Shown here piece by piece: positions 22,736 to 34,075 of a stretch of DNA of 64,000 bases. The stretch is from Halichoerus grypus (taxonomy: Eukaryota; Chordata; Mammalia; Carnivora; Phocidae). Numbering within the stretch: position 1 is the stretch's first letter; every line of letters starts with the position of its first letter. The notes under the pieces were generated by a model. The model was not told the DNA's origin, made no database searches, and saw only the letters and a program-made list of their open reading frames with translations. The stretch spans positions 47,314,628 through 47,378,627 of the forward strand of contig NC_135722.1 of the NCBI RefSeq assembly GCF_964656455.1, written 5' to 3'. Made by a program: the position numbers and the translations under genes.

Positions 22736-23045
22736 GGATGAGCAGTAGGAAGGACAGAAAACGAGACAACAGGCTGAGGGCAGAGGTGGGCATGTTCAAG
22801 GGTCCCTGGAGTTGTCCTACTACCCAGGAAGGGCAGGCGAGGCCCCATGTGCCAGCTCCCCAGGCCCAAAGCCTCCCCGCAGGCGCAGGGTGCCTCCCCG
22901 GTGCCCCCGAGGGAAGGGTAGCTCTCAGGAGCTCTGCCGAGTCCCGTGGCGAGGCACACGGTGGGTGGTGAGGAGGGTGCGGCAGCTCCCGGGCATGCTG
23001 GGCCCTCCTGGCTGCCGCCCCCGTTCTTCCGCAGCCCCACCGGCG
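22736..23045. other. GC-rich, moderately CpG-rich single-copy DNA
   Basis: Several CpGs cluster at 22870-23055. This is too weak to call an island by eye, and no exon was recognised. Confidence 0.4.
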
Positions 23046-23275
23046 AGGAAGACGTGGGATTTGTCGGCCCATATTCACAGCGATGGAGGTGATCCAGGTT
23101 GAAAGAAAATCAATAAGATGTGTCCATTTATGTGGCACAAAGGAAGAAAGGTCTGCAGACAGAAATAGGCCGGGATTCACACGCAGGTGACTTAATAAGA
23201 CTTTTCCCCAGTTTGAAGAGGACGGTAATTTAGATTTGCCTTTGAACGTCTCCTTTTTTGTGCCTCAATAACTCT
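23046..23275. promoter_or_regulatory. Candidate conserved regulatory element
   Basis: Repeat-free AT-rich block with 'aaaatcaataagatgtgtcc', 'tgacttaataagac' and 'ggtaatttagatttgccttt'. It is framed by GC-rich DNA, and its role is inferred. Confidence 0.33.
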
Positions 23276-24025
23276 CAGGATCAGCCTGCTTAGGAAGCAA
23301 GGGAAAGGAGATTGGCCGCCTTCTTAGAAGACAGGCCCGTTTGGGAAGGCCGCTTGCTCGGAGAAGTTCAAACACCGGCCTTGAGAAAAGATGAAAGTGC
23401 CTTGTCAGCACATCCTCGGCCCATTGATCATGATTGAGGCCTGGGCCTGGTGCATTTGGGCTGGAGCAGGACAATGAGAACAAGGCCGGGCTGCCAGGAG
23501 GCCTCCTCTGAGCCGCGGTGGTGTAGGAGATGCTCATTACCAGCATCGGGCTTAGTGGCCAGGTGGGGGCAAGAGGCAGATAAGCCCTGACTGCAGAGTG
23601 CAGGCCCCACAAGCTGTCTTGGCTACAACTCAACCTTGGCCCAGGAGGCGGGCCCGCTCCCACCTCGGGCTGAGGCTTCCCGGCTCCCGGCAGGCGGGAC
23701 TCTGGTTGCCTCTCTTGCCCAAGCTTGGCCCATGGGCAGACTCAGCTCATCCCAAACAAGTCCAGAATGCCTGAAGGAAAGGGGGAAGAGCGAAGGCTAG
23801 GCTCCTTGGGGCTCTGCTGAGGAGGACACAGCCTGAGCCTGGGCTTTGCCTGTCTAGCGGGACTGTGGGCAGGGCTGGACTACCTACTTCATGCTTCCTC
23901 AGTGGGCTTCCCCACCTGGGCTGTTCACCGGTCAGAGATAGCTGGGGTCCTGGGATTCTAAGAAGCTGGGTGGGTCCCAGCTGCAGAAAGAGGCCTCTGA
24001 GCAGATTTTCTGCCCCTCTTCCCAG
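23276..24025. other. Single-copy DNA
   Basis: Nothing recognised; GC-rich with overlapping short chance frames. Confidence 0.5.
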
Positions 24026-24235
24026 ACCCAGCTCAGGTATCACCTTTCCCATCTCCCCACGAAAACTTGTCCTCAATGTCTCCACAGTGTCATCCGCTTT
24101 CCCCTTCTAGGCCTTGCCCCACTGTGCTGTCATTGTCCCATCCCGACAGTAAGCTCTTCCAGGTAAAGACCGCCCCCCGGGCACAACCTGGGTCCTGGCC
24201 CAGAGCCAGTGTGGGAAGTATCTGCCGCTCCGCTG
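24026..24235 (+). repeat. L2 LINE 3' part
   Basis: 'tcaggtatcacctttcccat', 'cttgtcctcaatgtctccac' and 'gacagtaagctcttccaggt' follow the sense L2 3' order. Confidence 0.6.
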
Positions 24236-24507
24236 TGTCTACACTTGACCATCTTGCGCAGCCGACAGGATGAGAGGTCAGGGCCAGCAGGGGCCCCAAG
24301 TTCAGTGCAGTCCTGACCCACCTAAGGCCATGAATGGGAGGTCAGCAGCAGACCCAGCACATGATGCCTGTCTCTAGCCCTGGCCTGCAGACCTCCACCC
24401 CAGTGCCCTGGGCGCCCTCAGGGTCCAGCAAGGCTGTGGGACGGCCAGAAGCTGGAGTCAGGAGACTTCATCCTAAAGCCTGGTTTGCATTTGACCCCGA
24501 GTAAGTC

Positions 24508-24720
24508 TGTCCTAGTTTGGGCTGCTATCCTAGAATACCAGAGACTTATAAACAACAGAAATTCATTTCTCACAGTTCTGGAGGCTGGAAGTTCAAGATC
24601 GGGGTGCCAGCATGGTTGGGTTCTGGGGAGGGTCAGCTTTCCGGTGGCAGATTGCCGGCTTCTCACTGTGTCCTCCCGATGCAGAGAGCCGAGAGGAAGC
24701 TAGCTCTCTCTCTCTCCATC
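24508..24720 (-). mobile_element. MLT1-type LTR (MaLR), antisense, partial
   Basis: Starts 'tgtcctagtttgggctgcta', then 'aacaacagaaattcatttct', 'cacagttctggaggctggaa' and 'gccggcttctcactgtgtcc'. It fades after about 24715. Its outer edge plus seven flanking bases reappear at 26834-26859. Confidence 0.85.
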
Positions 24721-24944
24721 TTGGGCCTGGGGACCTGGGCTAGGGACCAGGAAGGGGCGCTGGGGTTGTCCGAGCTGAGAGTCGGGGTTCTCTCTCGTTC
24801 TCAGGCTTCTCTGGCCCCCGTGCACTTGCACACTGCTCTCTCTACCAGAAGCCTCTGTTCTTGCCACCACCTGGGGACTTTCTACGGAAGCTCACTGGCA
24901 CCTAGCTGCTGAGGGAGCCCCCAGATGGACTTCTCTGACCCTCC

Positions 24945-25115
24945 CCCAGTCAAGTGCTCACACCGTTTACACTTTGACGGCCCAGCCCTGCTGCTCAGTC
25001 TCCCACGAGGCAGGAAGCGTCCCGAGAGCAGGTTCTGGCCCCGGTGTGCCAGTCCACACGCGGAGCCGGGCACAGAGCAGGCGTGCACACCGGCGGAGAC
25101 TGAGCGAATGGACAG
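24945..25115 (+). repeat. L2 3' end, diverged
   Basis: 'cccgagagcaggttctggcc', 'gagccgggcacagagcaggc' and 'ctgagcgaatgga' resemble the sense L2 3' end with a CpG-rich bias. Confidence 0.5.
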
Positions 25116-25835
25116 AATCTGGTTCCGCTCAGCCCTGGAGCAGAGCAGAGGAGCCGCAGAGCTTGGGAGGGGAACGCAGAAAAGGGGTGTGTACCGGGGG
25201 AGGAGGGGAACACTGAGGGCCCCTGGGGACTTCCGAGCCCCCTGCACTAACAGTCTTCAAGTGTAGGGTCCTCGTTGCAGGGAGCCACACCAAACAGGCT
25301 CAGGGTAGCCCGGCCAAGGGGGAGTAGGAGGGGGTAGTCCTGCCCCCTGGCTTCCTGGGAAGCCCAAGCCAGGGCCAACTGAGCAAGTGGGGGTTTGGGC
25401 CCAGAAGCCAAGGGAGGCCCAGAGGCCTGGAGGCACTAAGGGCACTTCAGACAGGAAGAGGCTACAGAGACTGGGAGCGAGGAGTGCCCTGTCTGGAGAC
25501 CAGGGCTCCTTGGCCTGGGAATTTGGAATCTGGACCAGGAGGGTCCCTTGAGAGATGAAAATGCCCGGATGACAGATGAGAGAGGAGTAGAGAGGCTTCC
25601 TGGACTGGTGGGACAGGCCATGGTGAGGCTGAGCTGGGGACAGCTGCCTCTTCCTGTCCACCCCGAGGGCCCAGGCCAGGGTCCCGCCTTCGCCTCTTTG
25701 TGGAGTGGGGTTCGGCGTCTCAGCCAGCAGGGGCAGATCCCCAGAGCCCCTCAGGGTGGGCAGATGAAAGGCGCTGCCCCTCCTCCCCCAGCCTCCTGGC
25801 CAGTCACTTCCCCTCTCCTCTCCTCAGCAGAACTG
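25116..25835. other. Single-copy DNA including a donor of the 26.8-kb duplication
   Basis: No repeat recognised. Positions 25573-25604 are repeated exactly at 26800-26831. Confidence 0.5.
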
Positions 25836-26150
25836 TAAGAATTATTATTTTTTAAATCCTCATTGGAATGCTAATTTTGATTTTGAGTGTCTGTCATGGG
25901 CTCTTTGAAGTTTTTCAGACAAAATAAGTATCTCCTTAACAGAGGGGATTAGCGCCTACTTGTTTAGAATCCTCTGACTGAGAGTGACAAGCAATTTCAG
26001 AAGCTGTGGGCTTTTGGGAGGCGGCAGGAAGAGGAGCCGCCTCCCTCCCTGGTGGTCAGCTTTCCATAAATGGCTTAGAGTTTAACCCCTCAAACAGGGA
26101 TCAGAGCCCCCAGCCTGAAAGCCAATGAACAGTGAGGCAGATCTTGCTAT
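25836..26150. promoter_or_regulatory. Candidate conserved regulatory element
   Basis: AT-rich repeat-free block: 'agaattattattttttaaat', 'ggaatgctaattttgatttt' and 'gaggggattagcgcctactt'. Role inferred from motifs and composition. Confidence 0.37.
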
Positions 26151-26494
26151 TTAAATCCAGCAGGACTTGGTTAGAACTCTTTTATTCTCTTGAGTTTAAA
26201 GAAAACAAACCCACTTCCCTTGCAGGATGTAGGGCCTGCTCCAGCCAGCAGCCCCCAGCTTCCTCCCCAAAACGCAGGCCTTCCAGCCACAGGGAATTCA
26301 TGGCTCAGGCTCAGCTCAGGCTGGGATGCTCCCGGCTTTATGATTCAGTTCAATCCGGGAGTGCTAATGGGGCAATTTGTAAAGAAAGAAATATAATGAG
26401 TTATCACAAAGCTCAGCAAGGACTTGACAAACTGGGCACTTCCCATCCATCAAACATCCCAGTGTGCTTGCAGACCAGCTGGGCCAGGAATCTC

Positions 26495-26515
26495 GGGGGG
26501 GGGGGGGGGGGGGGG
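26495..26515 (+). repeat. G homopolymer, 21 bases
   Basis: Twenty-one consecutive G. Such runs are rare in mammals, length-unstable and prone to G-quadruplex formation, and the length in any assembly is uncertain. Confidence 0.97.
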
Positions 26516-26619
26516 TGCTGGGAATCCAGCTTGATGTCTGCCTGGACTTGCAGAAGCCCCTGCCCCTTCTCTCGGCCCCCAGATTGTGGCCCTTAAAGGC
26601 TAGATGGCGGGGGGCGATG

Positions 26620-26795
26620 GTGTGGGGTATATGGAGGTAAAAGGAGGGAATATTTAAGGCTTTATTTGCGGAAGCAAAATTATCATGCGGACCATTTTTA
26701 AAAAGAGCATTAATACCACGTGAGGGTCTGTGGAGCGCTGGGTGGGCTGCAACATTGCTTGGTCTGTCATTAAGCCTGAAGGTCATGGATGGTGT
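26620..26795. promoter_or_regulatory. Candidate regulatory element
   Basis: AT-rich patch with 'gaatatttaaggctttattt', 'caaaattatcatgcgg' and 'gagcattaataccacgtg'. It ends just before the mosaic duplication at 26800. Confidence 0.3.
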
Positions 26796-26799
26796 TGAG

Positions 26800-26859
26800 C
26801 AGATGAGAGAGGAGTAGAGAGGCTTCCTGGAGTGTAAGTCTGTCCTAGTTTGGGCTGCT
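26800..26859 (+). repeat. Mosaic of two local duplications (templated insertion candidate)
   Basis: Positions 26800-26831 are identical to 25573-25604 (32 bp). Positions 26834-26859 are identical to 24501-24526 (26 bp). Only 'gt' separates the two. Both sources lie upstream on the same strand, and their order in the mosaic is reversed relative to their order in the locus. The second patch includes seven bases outside the MLT1 edge, so it is a copy of this local junction and not an independent LTR end. Confidence 0.85.
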
Positions 26860-27700
26860 TACAAAAGCCAAACTGCACCCAGCCTGCACATGTGAGTGGG
26901 CTGTGGGACCTCCTCTGCAGAGAATAGGTGAGTGACATGTTATGTCCCTTTGCTGAGATAACAAGCCATGAACTTGAATCATAGACCCCTAGACCCTCCT
27001 GCTCTTCTTTCAGATGTGCAAAATGAGGTCCAGGAAGGGGAAGTGAAGGGCCAGAGGACTCACATTAGGCAGCTTGTCACCTGTGTACATGACGGTCAAA
27101 GATAGTGCTATTGAGTCTGGCGGGGGGCCATGGGAAAGGTGGGTTCAGAGCCACAGTCCTGGCGGGATAGAGTGAGGCATCTGGGCTCACCCTGCATCCT
27201 GGGATGCCTGGAGTGGCCCCCATCCTTCCCTAGCCACCCACTCCCCTGATCTAGCTCAGTCTAAGGACCCTGGAGGACACCGATCTTGGCTAGCTTGGGA
27301 AGTAGAGCTGGCCCACGCAGAGGGTCTTTCTGGGCTGACATGCCCCTGTGCCTTCTCTCCTGTCCCTCATGTCTCTGCTGCCTGCACGGCTGGCCTGGTC
27401 CCCAGGGATCTGCCCCTGCAGGAGGCCCTTCCAGAGCTGCAGGTCACAGGAAGGCCCCATCACCCACAGATGGGACAGGCAGAAGTCTGACCACTGTAAG
27501 GACTGCTTGCTTGTGAACAGAGAGGTGGGGTCCAGACTTGTCCTCAGTGAGGTTCTCGGTGGCCTTCTTCTGCCCACTCAGATCCTGTCTCTTTTCCTCC
27601 TGTTTTTGTGGGCAACCTGGAGATCCCTCAAGCCTAGGAGAAGTCGACCTGCAGCCTTACAACAGGCAGGTTCCCCAGAGCGGGCATCCTCATAAGGATG
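26860..27700. other. Single-copy DNA with a possible decayed MIR
   Basis: Positions 27010-27090 ('cagatgtgcaaaatgaggtc') resemble a reversed MIR core. Nothing else was recognised. Confidence 0.4.
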
Positions 27701-27704
27701 ATAA

Positions 27705-27960
27705 ATAAAATTAACAGCCACCGCTAACGCTCACTGTGTGTAGGTGTGATTCTGAACACAGTAGGTTAATTAACGCACTAAATCTTATTAACGGCACAAT
27801 GATAAGATACGATTGCTGTTATTCCCATTTTGCAGATTGGGAAACTGAGGCATGGAGAGGCTAAAGAACTTGTTCAAGGTCACCCAGCTAGTGAATGACA
27901 GTGTGAGAGTTCAGACACAGCCAACCCGGCTCCAGAGTCTCTGCTCCAGTGGCCACCAGT
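27705..27960 (-). repeat. MIR, antisense, near full length
   Basis: 'attcccattttgcagattgg', 'gaaactgaggcatggagagg', 'caaggtcacccagctagtga' and 'ggctccagagtctctgctc' follow the reversed MIR order. Confidence 0.9.
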
Positions 27961-28104
27961 ACGTGAGCCAGCAGAAGCCTGAGACCCACTCTTGGCACCC
28001 ACCTGAAGGCCAGGTTGAATGTGCTGTGAGGGATGAGGCACAGGGAATGGGCAGTGGGTGCAGGGCCTGGACTCGGGTTTGGGGAGACCCCAAAGAGCAT
28101 GGAG

Positions 28105-28335
28105 CTGACCCGATACACACCTGCCGTGTGCCAGGCACTGTGCCTGGCACTTCATCCACGGTATCTGATGAAAGTCTCCGGCAGCCCTACCAGGTAGGAA
28201 TTGCTGTCTTCGTTTAGCTGAGATACTCAGCAAGGTTAAGTAACTTGTCCGTGGTCACACAGCTCACAAAGAGCACACCTGGGTTTCCAACCCAGGTCCG
28301 TCTGGTTTCAAAGCTGGGTCTGTGGCCACCCTCTG
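28105..28335 (-). repeat. MIR, antisense, near full length
   Basis: 'gtgccaggcactgtgcctgg', 'caaggttaagtaacttgtcc', 'gtggtcacacagctcacaaa' and 'tttccaacccaggtccgtct'. Confidence 0.88.
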
Positions 28336-28879
28336 TGTGGGAGAGGGGACTGGGGTGGGGATGGAGGAAGAGTGGGAAGGAAGGCAAGAACTGAGAGTGT
28401 TGTGGGCCATTCTGCAACTCACCAGCACTGGGCACCCCAGGAAGGCACACTGAGAGCCAGACGGCTCTGGGGCCGCGTGGGGATTCTTGAGAGTGCTCAC
28501 GTTCTTCTGTATGAGGGCGCTGGCCTGTGGGCAGGCGGAGGGCTGCAGGGACGGACCTCAACTCCTAGGTCCATGCTCCCAGCTGCCTCTGGGGCAATGG
28601 GAGCTGAACTCTTGCTGATCAGAGGGAGGCTGCGCCCCACAGACCGGACAGGGGAGGAGGCCGAAGCCCCTTGCTCTACTCCCTCCCAGGCTCTCTAACC
28701 CCGGGGCTCCGGCACTCCGGCACTGTTTCAGCCCCCCTGCCCCCGTGGCCTTTGTGTTTCCACACCTCCTGGGTCACCAGTCCCTGTGCCCCGGGTTCCC
28801 ACGTCCTGGGAGCGGAAGGGTTACGGCTTCTGCTGCTGAGTGGAAGCCGCTGTTCCCCAGCGTTAAGCAGCTTTAGTGT
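28336..28879. other. GC-rich single-copy DNA
   Basis: Nothing recognised. Confidence 0.5.
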
Positions 28880-29280
28880 CTCCTACCCCAGCCCTGATTT
28901 AAAATTCATAAATGCTAATCCTTCATAATTTACGGTTTAAAAGCAGCCCCACTCCCAGGCCCCGTGGCTACAGCTCTGTCAGAGTAATTATGCCGCCAAG
29001 CTGAAATTGGACTACTAACTGAGATATTAAACAGGGGGGGAAATCCTTGCGCTGGCAGCCGACCCAATTATTCCAAATAAGCAAACAGATTAGTGAGTAA
29101 TTTTCCAGTTAAATTTGGTGATTGGTGCCAGAATTGTATGTTAAATATTCAGAAGTAAATAGATTAAAGATGAAATGTGCCCCCCTCCCTTTTTCTGGGC
29201 TTAATTTACTGTGTATATTAAAACTTTTTCATGAGGAGAAAAAAAGTAAAAATGATAATTAAAAAATCCAAATAAACCCC
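28880..29280. promoter_or_regulatory. Candidate conserved regulatory element
   Basis: About 400 bases of repeat-free AT-rich sequence dense in homeodomain cores: 'aaattcataaatgctaatcc', 'gtcagagtaattatgccgcc', 'gacccaattattccaaataa', 'attagtgagtaattttccag', 'gggcttaatttactg' and 'aatgataattaaaaaatcc'. One of the stronger candidates in the window; function is inferred. Confidence 0.42.
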
Positions 29281-31150
29281 TCTGGGCCTCCCCAGTGCAC
29301 TTTGGCAGAGGCCAGAGCCGGGCCCAGGCCTCTCCAGCCTCTTTGACTCCCCAGTCCTGGGCAGGGCCAACCACGTCCCCTAAGCCCAAACTCCGGCCCT
29401 CCCCAGGGAAGGGGGCTGCAGGATCCTGGGCATCTGGGTGGGCTAGGAACTTCCAGGCCCCATATGCTAGGCTTATATTTTTCTTTACCAAGAGAAATCC
29501 CAAATCTATTAGTCCTGAAGTCAGACAGAGCTGAGAAAACCCAGGAGTGGCAGAGGGAGAGGCGATTCATGGGCACGCAGAGCCCCAGGGGTGCCAGGCT
29601 CCTCCAGGCACATGGTGCTCTCTGCTCTGAGGACCACTGGGTCCTGACCACTGGCTCCACCACCATGCTTCCCTGGCCTGTCTGTAGTCGCTGGTCTGCT
29701 GTCCTGGAGGTGGGGGGTTCTGAGCCCTGGCAGCCTCTTCCCCTCAGCACACGGCTGGTGCCCCCCTGCCCCGCCCCTTAGCCGCCAACACTCCTTCTGG
29801 GCCGCTCGTGCACTCCCTTCTCCACCTCCTCCTCTGATTCCCTACAGCAGCTCAGCTACAGCTGTATGTCTGACAGGGAGTCATCTCCCCAGAAAAGCAA
29901 ATATAGAAATGGAGGCCCAGAGAGGGCAATGGATTGTCCCGAGGCACCCAGCCATTCAGGGACAGAAGTGCACGGAGAACAAGGCGCTTTGGCTGCTTAG
30001 TCTGGACTCTCTCTGCCGCCCCCTGGAGGACCCGGGCTCACCTGGGCAGGTCCTCGGGAGCTGTGCAGCATAGGTGGGGAACAGAGAAGGAACCCTCGTC
30101 TCAGGCCAGGAGTGATCTGGCTGGGTCTGTGGGAAGGGCATAGTGTGGAGGGCGAGAAGATCCTGGGCCCATCCTGGGACAGCCAAGCAGGGGGAACTGG
30201 AAGAATGGGCCCGGGGAGAAGGATATGCATGTGGGGAGGGGCAGGTAAAGCCGTGTCAGCCCTGGGGGGGAGGACAGCCTTGGGACTAGGGCCTGTCTAG
30301 TTCCCCTCAGCTAGCCTCTCAGCATACCAGTTCCAGGGGTGGGACCAACCTGAGGCACAGCCTCCTCCCGGGCAGCCCTCTTTTCCTCCCTTTCTCTCAG
30401 GGATCCCCTTCCATTAGGTTCCAAACCCTGAGGCACTGAGAGGATAATTGGAGGGAGCTGGGGAACCCCAGGGGCCATGTCACCCTCTCCAGAGGCCCCC
30501 CCCTTCCCTTGTTCTGTCTGCCAGAAGAATCTCTGCGGCCCACATCATGCTAAGAGGACTCCCTGTCCTCTTGGGTTGAAGGGAGCCCCCTTTTCTCTCC
30601 TTCAGCCTCTTAGAGTCACACCTGAAGGCAGTGGGGCAGGGGTGAGCAACCACCTCTCCCTGACACAACGTACTAAGGCTCTCATCACAAGGAAGCCTGG
30701 CCCCGACCACAGAGACAGCACCCCAGATAAACTCAGGACAGGCAGGCAGGCCTCTGGACCCACAGCCAGTCAGAGGAGGGACACAGAAAGGACACGATTT
30801 GTCCCGTCCATGGGATCGGCCTGGCTCAGCCTTCTCTGACCCACCCACTAGGCACCACTGGTTCTCAGGGGAAATCAGAACCCTCAAGAATCTTTCACAA
30901 AATACAGGAAACTCCCCACCCCACCCCCCACGTGGAATCCCCTAAGGGTTCTTCACCAACCTACCCAATGAAATTGCCGCTCCTAAAGCAATGATTTGCA
31001 ATTCTTAAAAAGTAACTGAACCCTTTCTTCAAACAAAGTCTTTTGTACAAACAAGCCTATTATGCAAAGCAGATAACAACAGAGTTTGGCTTAAATATCT
31101 TCACTTGCCACTCCCCTACCCCCACGGTCTGAGTCTTCTCCAGGGAACCC
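29281..31150. other. GC-rich single-copy DNA
   Basis: Positions 29890-29990 have weak reversed-MIR phrases ('aatggaggcccagagagggc'). The rest is unrecognised, apart from a CTCF-like site at 30015-30030. Confidence 0.45.
30015..30030 (-). promoter_or_regulatory. Candidate CTCF site
   Basis: The minus strand reads 'tcctccagggggcggc', fitting the CTCF core. Motif match only. Confidence 0.35.
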
Positions 31151-31158
31151 CTAGAATT

Positions 31159-31173
31159 CCACCAGAGGGCAGC
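31159..31173 (+). promoter_or_regulatory. Candidate CTCF site
   Basis: 'ccaccagagggcagc' is a close match to the canonical CTCF core (CCACCAG[A/G]GGGC[A/G]). Motif match only. Confidence 0.45.
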
Positions 31174-31649
31174 CAACCAGGCACCAGGAAGCTGAGCCTC
31201 TAGTTTGTGGTTCCCGGGTGCTCCTTCGGGGGATCCCCATCAGTGGGTGCAGCTATTATGCTCGGGATGGTCAGGGCCTGGGGACAGAGCCAAGTGCCTC
31301 CAGGTGCTGCTGATGCCAGCCACTGTGGCCAGGAGGGCTGGTGCAGCCTTGCTCAGCTGCAGTCCCGCTCTCTTTCTCAGCAAGTTTACCCCCCACTCCT
31401 CTGAGAGTTCCCCAGAAGGAGGGGCCAGTTAGAACCAGAGTGAGTGGGTCCTGGCCTGAGGTCCTTACCCTCTTGTGCAGGCAGAGGCCTTCTTCCCTGG
31501 CTTCCTCCCTTCAGGGACATGGCAACAAAATCCTTCCCTCTCAGCCCTTCAGGGAAGATGGGAGGAAGAGCCTGGATCATTATCCTCACATCCTGTGCTC
31601 TTACCAGCTCTAACCCAGGGTATGCAGACCTCTCCAGTCCTTATCTAGA

Positions 31650-31705
31650 AAAAAAAAAGGGGAGGGGGGAAAAAAGAAAAAAGAAAAGAAAGGCCCCCAA
31701 ATAAA
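31650..31705 (+). repeat. Purine-only low-complexity tract
   Basis: An A-run, a GGGGAGGGGGG run and repeated AAAAGA words, with only purines over about 50 bases. Confidence 0.9.
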
Positions 31706-32560
31706 GAGAAAAAACAACCAGACACCTCTCACTGAGCACCTCGTGTGCGTGGCCGGCACGGGGAAAGGACCATGTCACTTAATTGTCAGCCCTCTCATTT
31801 GGGGTGCGCTCGGGTCTGCCTGATGACCTCTGTCGACTGAGAGAAAAAGGCCTGACCTCTTCCCCAAGTGCCTGGCCCACCGGAGCCCCAGGCTCTCCCA
31901 GGCCTGAGAGGGCGCCGGCCACAGCCTGCGGGCACACACTGCCTTTTTCCTCAGGGTGCAGTTGCCGCAGGAACCAGCCCCCCCACCCCCCCCCAGGCCG
32001 TGCCCTCTCTCTGGTCTGCTCTCGATGGGGTATCAACATTATTTTCCATGAAAAGCTAAAGATGATCTCTTTACTAACCTCAGGTAGTTTGTTATTGCTG
32101 TTGCTGTTTTAACGACATCAGACTTCAGAGTCTTCAGTCACCCAACTTTGTGTCCTGTGAGTATTAAAACAAGAACGAAGCACCAAAGGAATGAGAACAC
32201 AGTGTGTGACCCGAGGTAGCAAGTGGCTGCCGGACCAGCTGCAGGGGTCGTGGGGCCGCCAATGGCCTGATCTGCTCAGAAGTCCCAGCCCTTGACGGTA
32301 GTGACGGTGGGCCTGGGGCCGCTGGGGCTGGGCGGACGAGCCTGCCCTGTCACAGGTCTGAGCCTCTTGCGAGACCTCTGGGGGACATTTTCCTACAGTG
32401 GGAAGCTCTTGCTCCATGGGTGGTTTGGGTTGTCAGAGAGCCCGCTGCCAGTCCTCGTGCTGAAACGCACAGAGGGACACGCGAACATGCACCTTGGGCC
32501 TACACACGCGTGTTCCTACTGACCCCTACAGAGGGACCCACAAGTGCAAACACATGCATA
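31706..32560. other. Single-copy DNA
   Basis: Nothing recognised. Confidence 0.5.
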
Positions 32561-32562
32561 CA

Positions 32563-32563
<1 letters not shown>

Positions 32564-32594
<31 letters not shown>
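32564..32594 (+). repeat. (CA)n microsatellite
   Basis: About 15 uninterrupted CA units. Confidence 0.97.
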
Positions 32595-32596
<2 letters not shown>

Positions 32597-33635
32597 CGGG
32601 CGTCCTCCGTGGCCGCTGAGTATCAGGGCTCTGTGTCAGGGTGTGCAGGTAAACTGGTTCTCCGGGGGAAAACAGGCCCGAATTTGTAGTGTTTGCCAAT
32701 TTCCTTGATGTTAGTTTACATGTGGCAGATTTTAAGCTACCAACAGTTTAACAAGTAACTTGCAAAATTCTTGAATATTTAACAAATTGGCTCTTGCCGA
32801 CACAAACCAACCCTAGTCCCAGGGCCACGTGTCTTTCGTCCTAGGCCGGGTTGCTGCACGAGTGACCTGACTGAGGTGGTCTGAGCAGATGCAGCAAGCA
32901 AGGGGCTTGGCTGGGAGCAGGCTGGATCTCGGGCAGGTGAGTCACTGAGCTGGGAGGGTGTGACAGAAGGGCCCCAGTTAGGCTCCGAGGGGAGGGGCTA
33001 CGGGTGGGTGGTGGTGCTCTCCTGACAGATCACATCACAGCTACCTCAGGAAGCAGGGAGTCCCCGCTGTGTCCGGGGATAGAGAAGCAGGGCCAGAGGA
33101 CCACTCGGCTGGGACACAAAGAGACACCAGGCGTTTTCTTACTGCCTCTGCCGGAGCCCATACTCAGTCCTTTTGCCCTGAATGACACCGCCGAGGAAGG
33201 AAGGCTTGGGTTGTTCTTGCTCTACCTTCTGGAACTAAGAAACCCAATTCTCACCGATGGGAGGCCAAGCTGCCTGACCCTGGGCTCCCATGAAACCAGC
33301 GAGCACTCAATAAAACCAGGCCCCATCCTCTCTTTTCTGGCTTCTGTTCATGCCCTTGGTTGGCCTGGTGGGAAGGGAGTGGGCATCCTCAGGCTGCAGC
33401 AGCCTGGCTCTGTCTGTCCTGATTTCCCCCCAGGGTCCATGCTCCCCAGAAGTGACCTTCTGGGATGATCCCCGAGGCCCGATCTTCCATTGCCCCAGGA
33501 AGAAAGTCCTCGTGTGTATATGTGTGTGCGTGTTGGTAAGTATAGGAACAAGTGCACGCATGTGAGGAAAAATACTTGTAAAAAATAGAGAAATTACAAC
33601 TATCCTCTTACTGAGCACTTATTTTAGCAAGCAAG
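32595..33635. other. Single-copy DNA
   Basis: Positions 32690-32810 are AT-rich and may be an old repeat that I cannot name. A short impure GT tract lies near 33510-33540. Confidence 0.4.
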
Positions 33636-33639
33636 GCAG

Positions 33640-33830
33640 AATAGTGTAATGGTTATGAACACAGACCCTGGAGCCAGATAACCAGGGGTTAGAAACCTGC
33701 TTCTTCCATTTACCCTCTGTGCCTCAGTTTCTTCAACTGTAAAATGGACCCACCTTCCCAAGTTGTGCTGAGAACTGAGGGGATATGCGTGAGGTGTGGA
33801 GGCGGTGGCTGGCACACAGTAAGAACAGGA
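33640..33830 (+). repeat. MIR, sense
   Basis: 'agtgtaatggttatgaacac', 'agaccctggagccagataac', 'gtgcctcagtttcttcaact' and 'gtaaaatggacc'. Confidence 0.9.
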
Positions 33831-33869
33831 CAAGTGTCCGCCGTTATTCCTCCTCTTCTTCTTGTTCAA

Positions 33870-34075
33870 TAGCCCGTTCAATGTCAAACACTCTACTGAG
33901 CAATTTTTTGGATTTATCCCATTTAATCTTTACAACAGTCCTGTGAAATGGGTGTATTACTATCCTCCTTTTAGAGATGAGGAGTCTGAAGTTCAGGGAG
34001 AGTGTGTCACTTGCCCAAGTTGCCGAAAGGGGTAAGCAGCAGAGCCAAACCTCCAACTCTGAATTCTCAGGGGCA
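33870..34075 (-). repeat. MIR, antisense
   Basis: 'catttaatctttacaacagt', 'cctgtgaaatgggtgtatta', 'gagatgaggagtctgaagtt' and 'cacttgcccaagttgccg'. It lies 40 bases from the sense MIR at 33640-33830, forming an old inverted pair. Confidence 0.87.
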
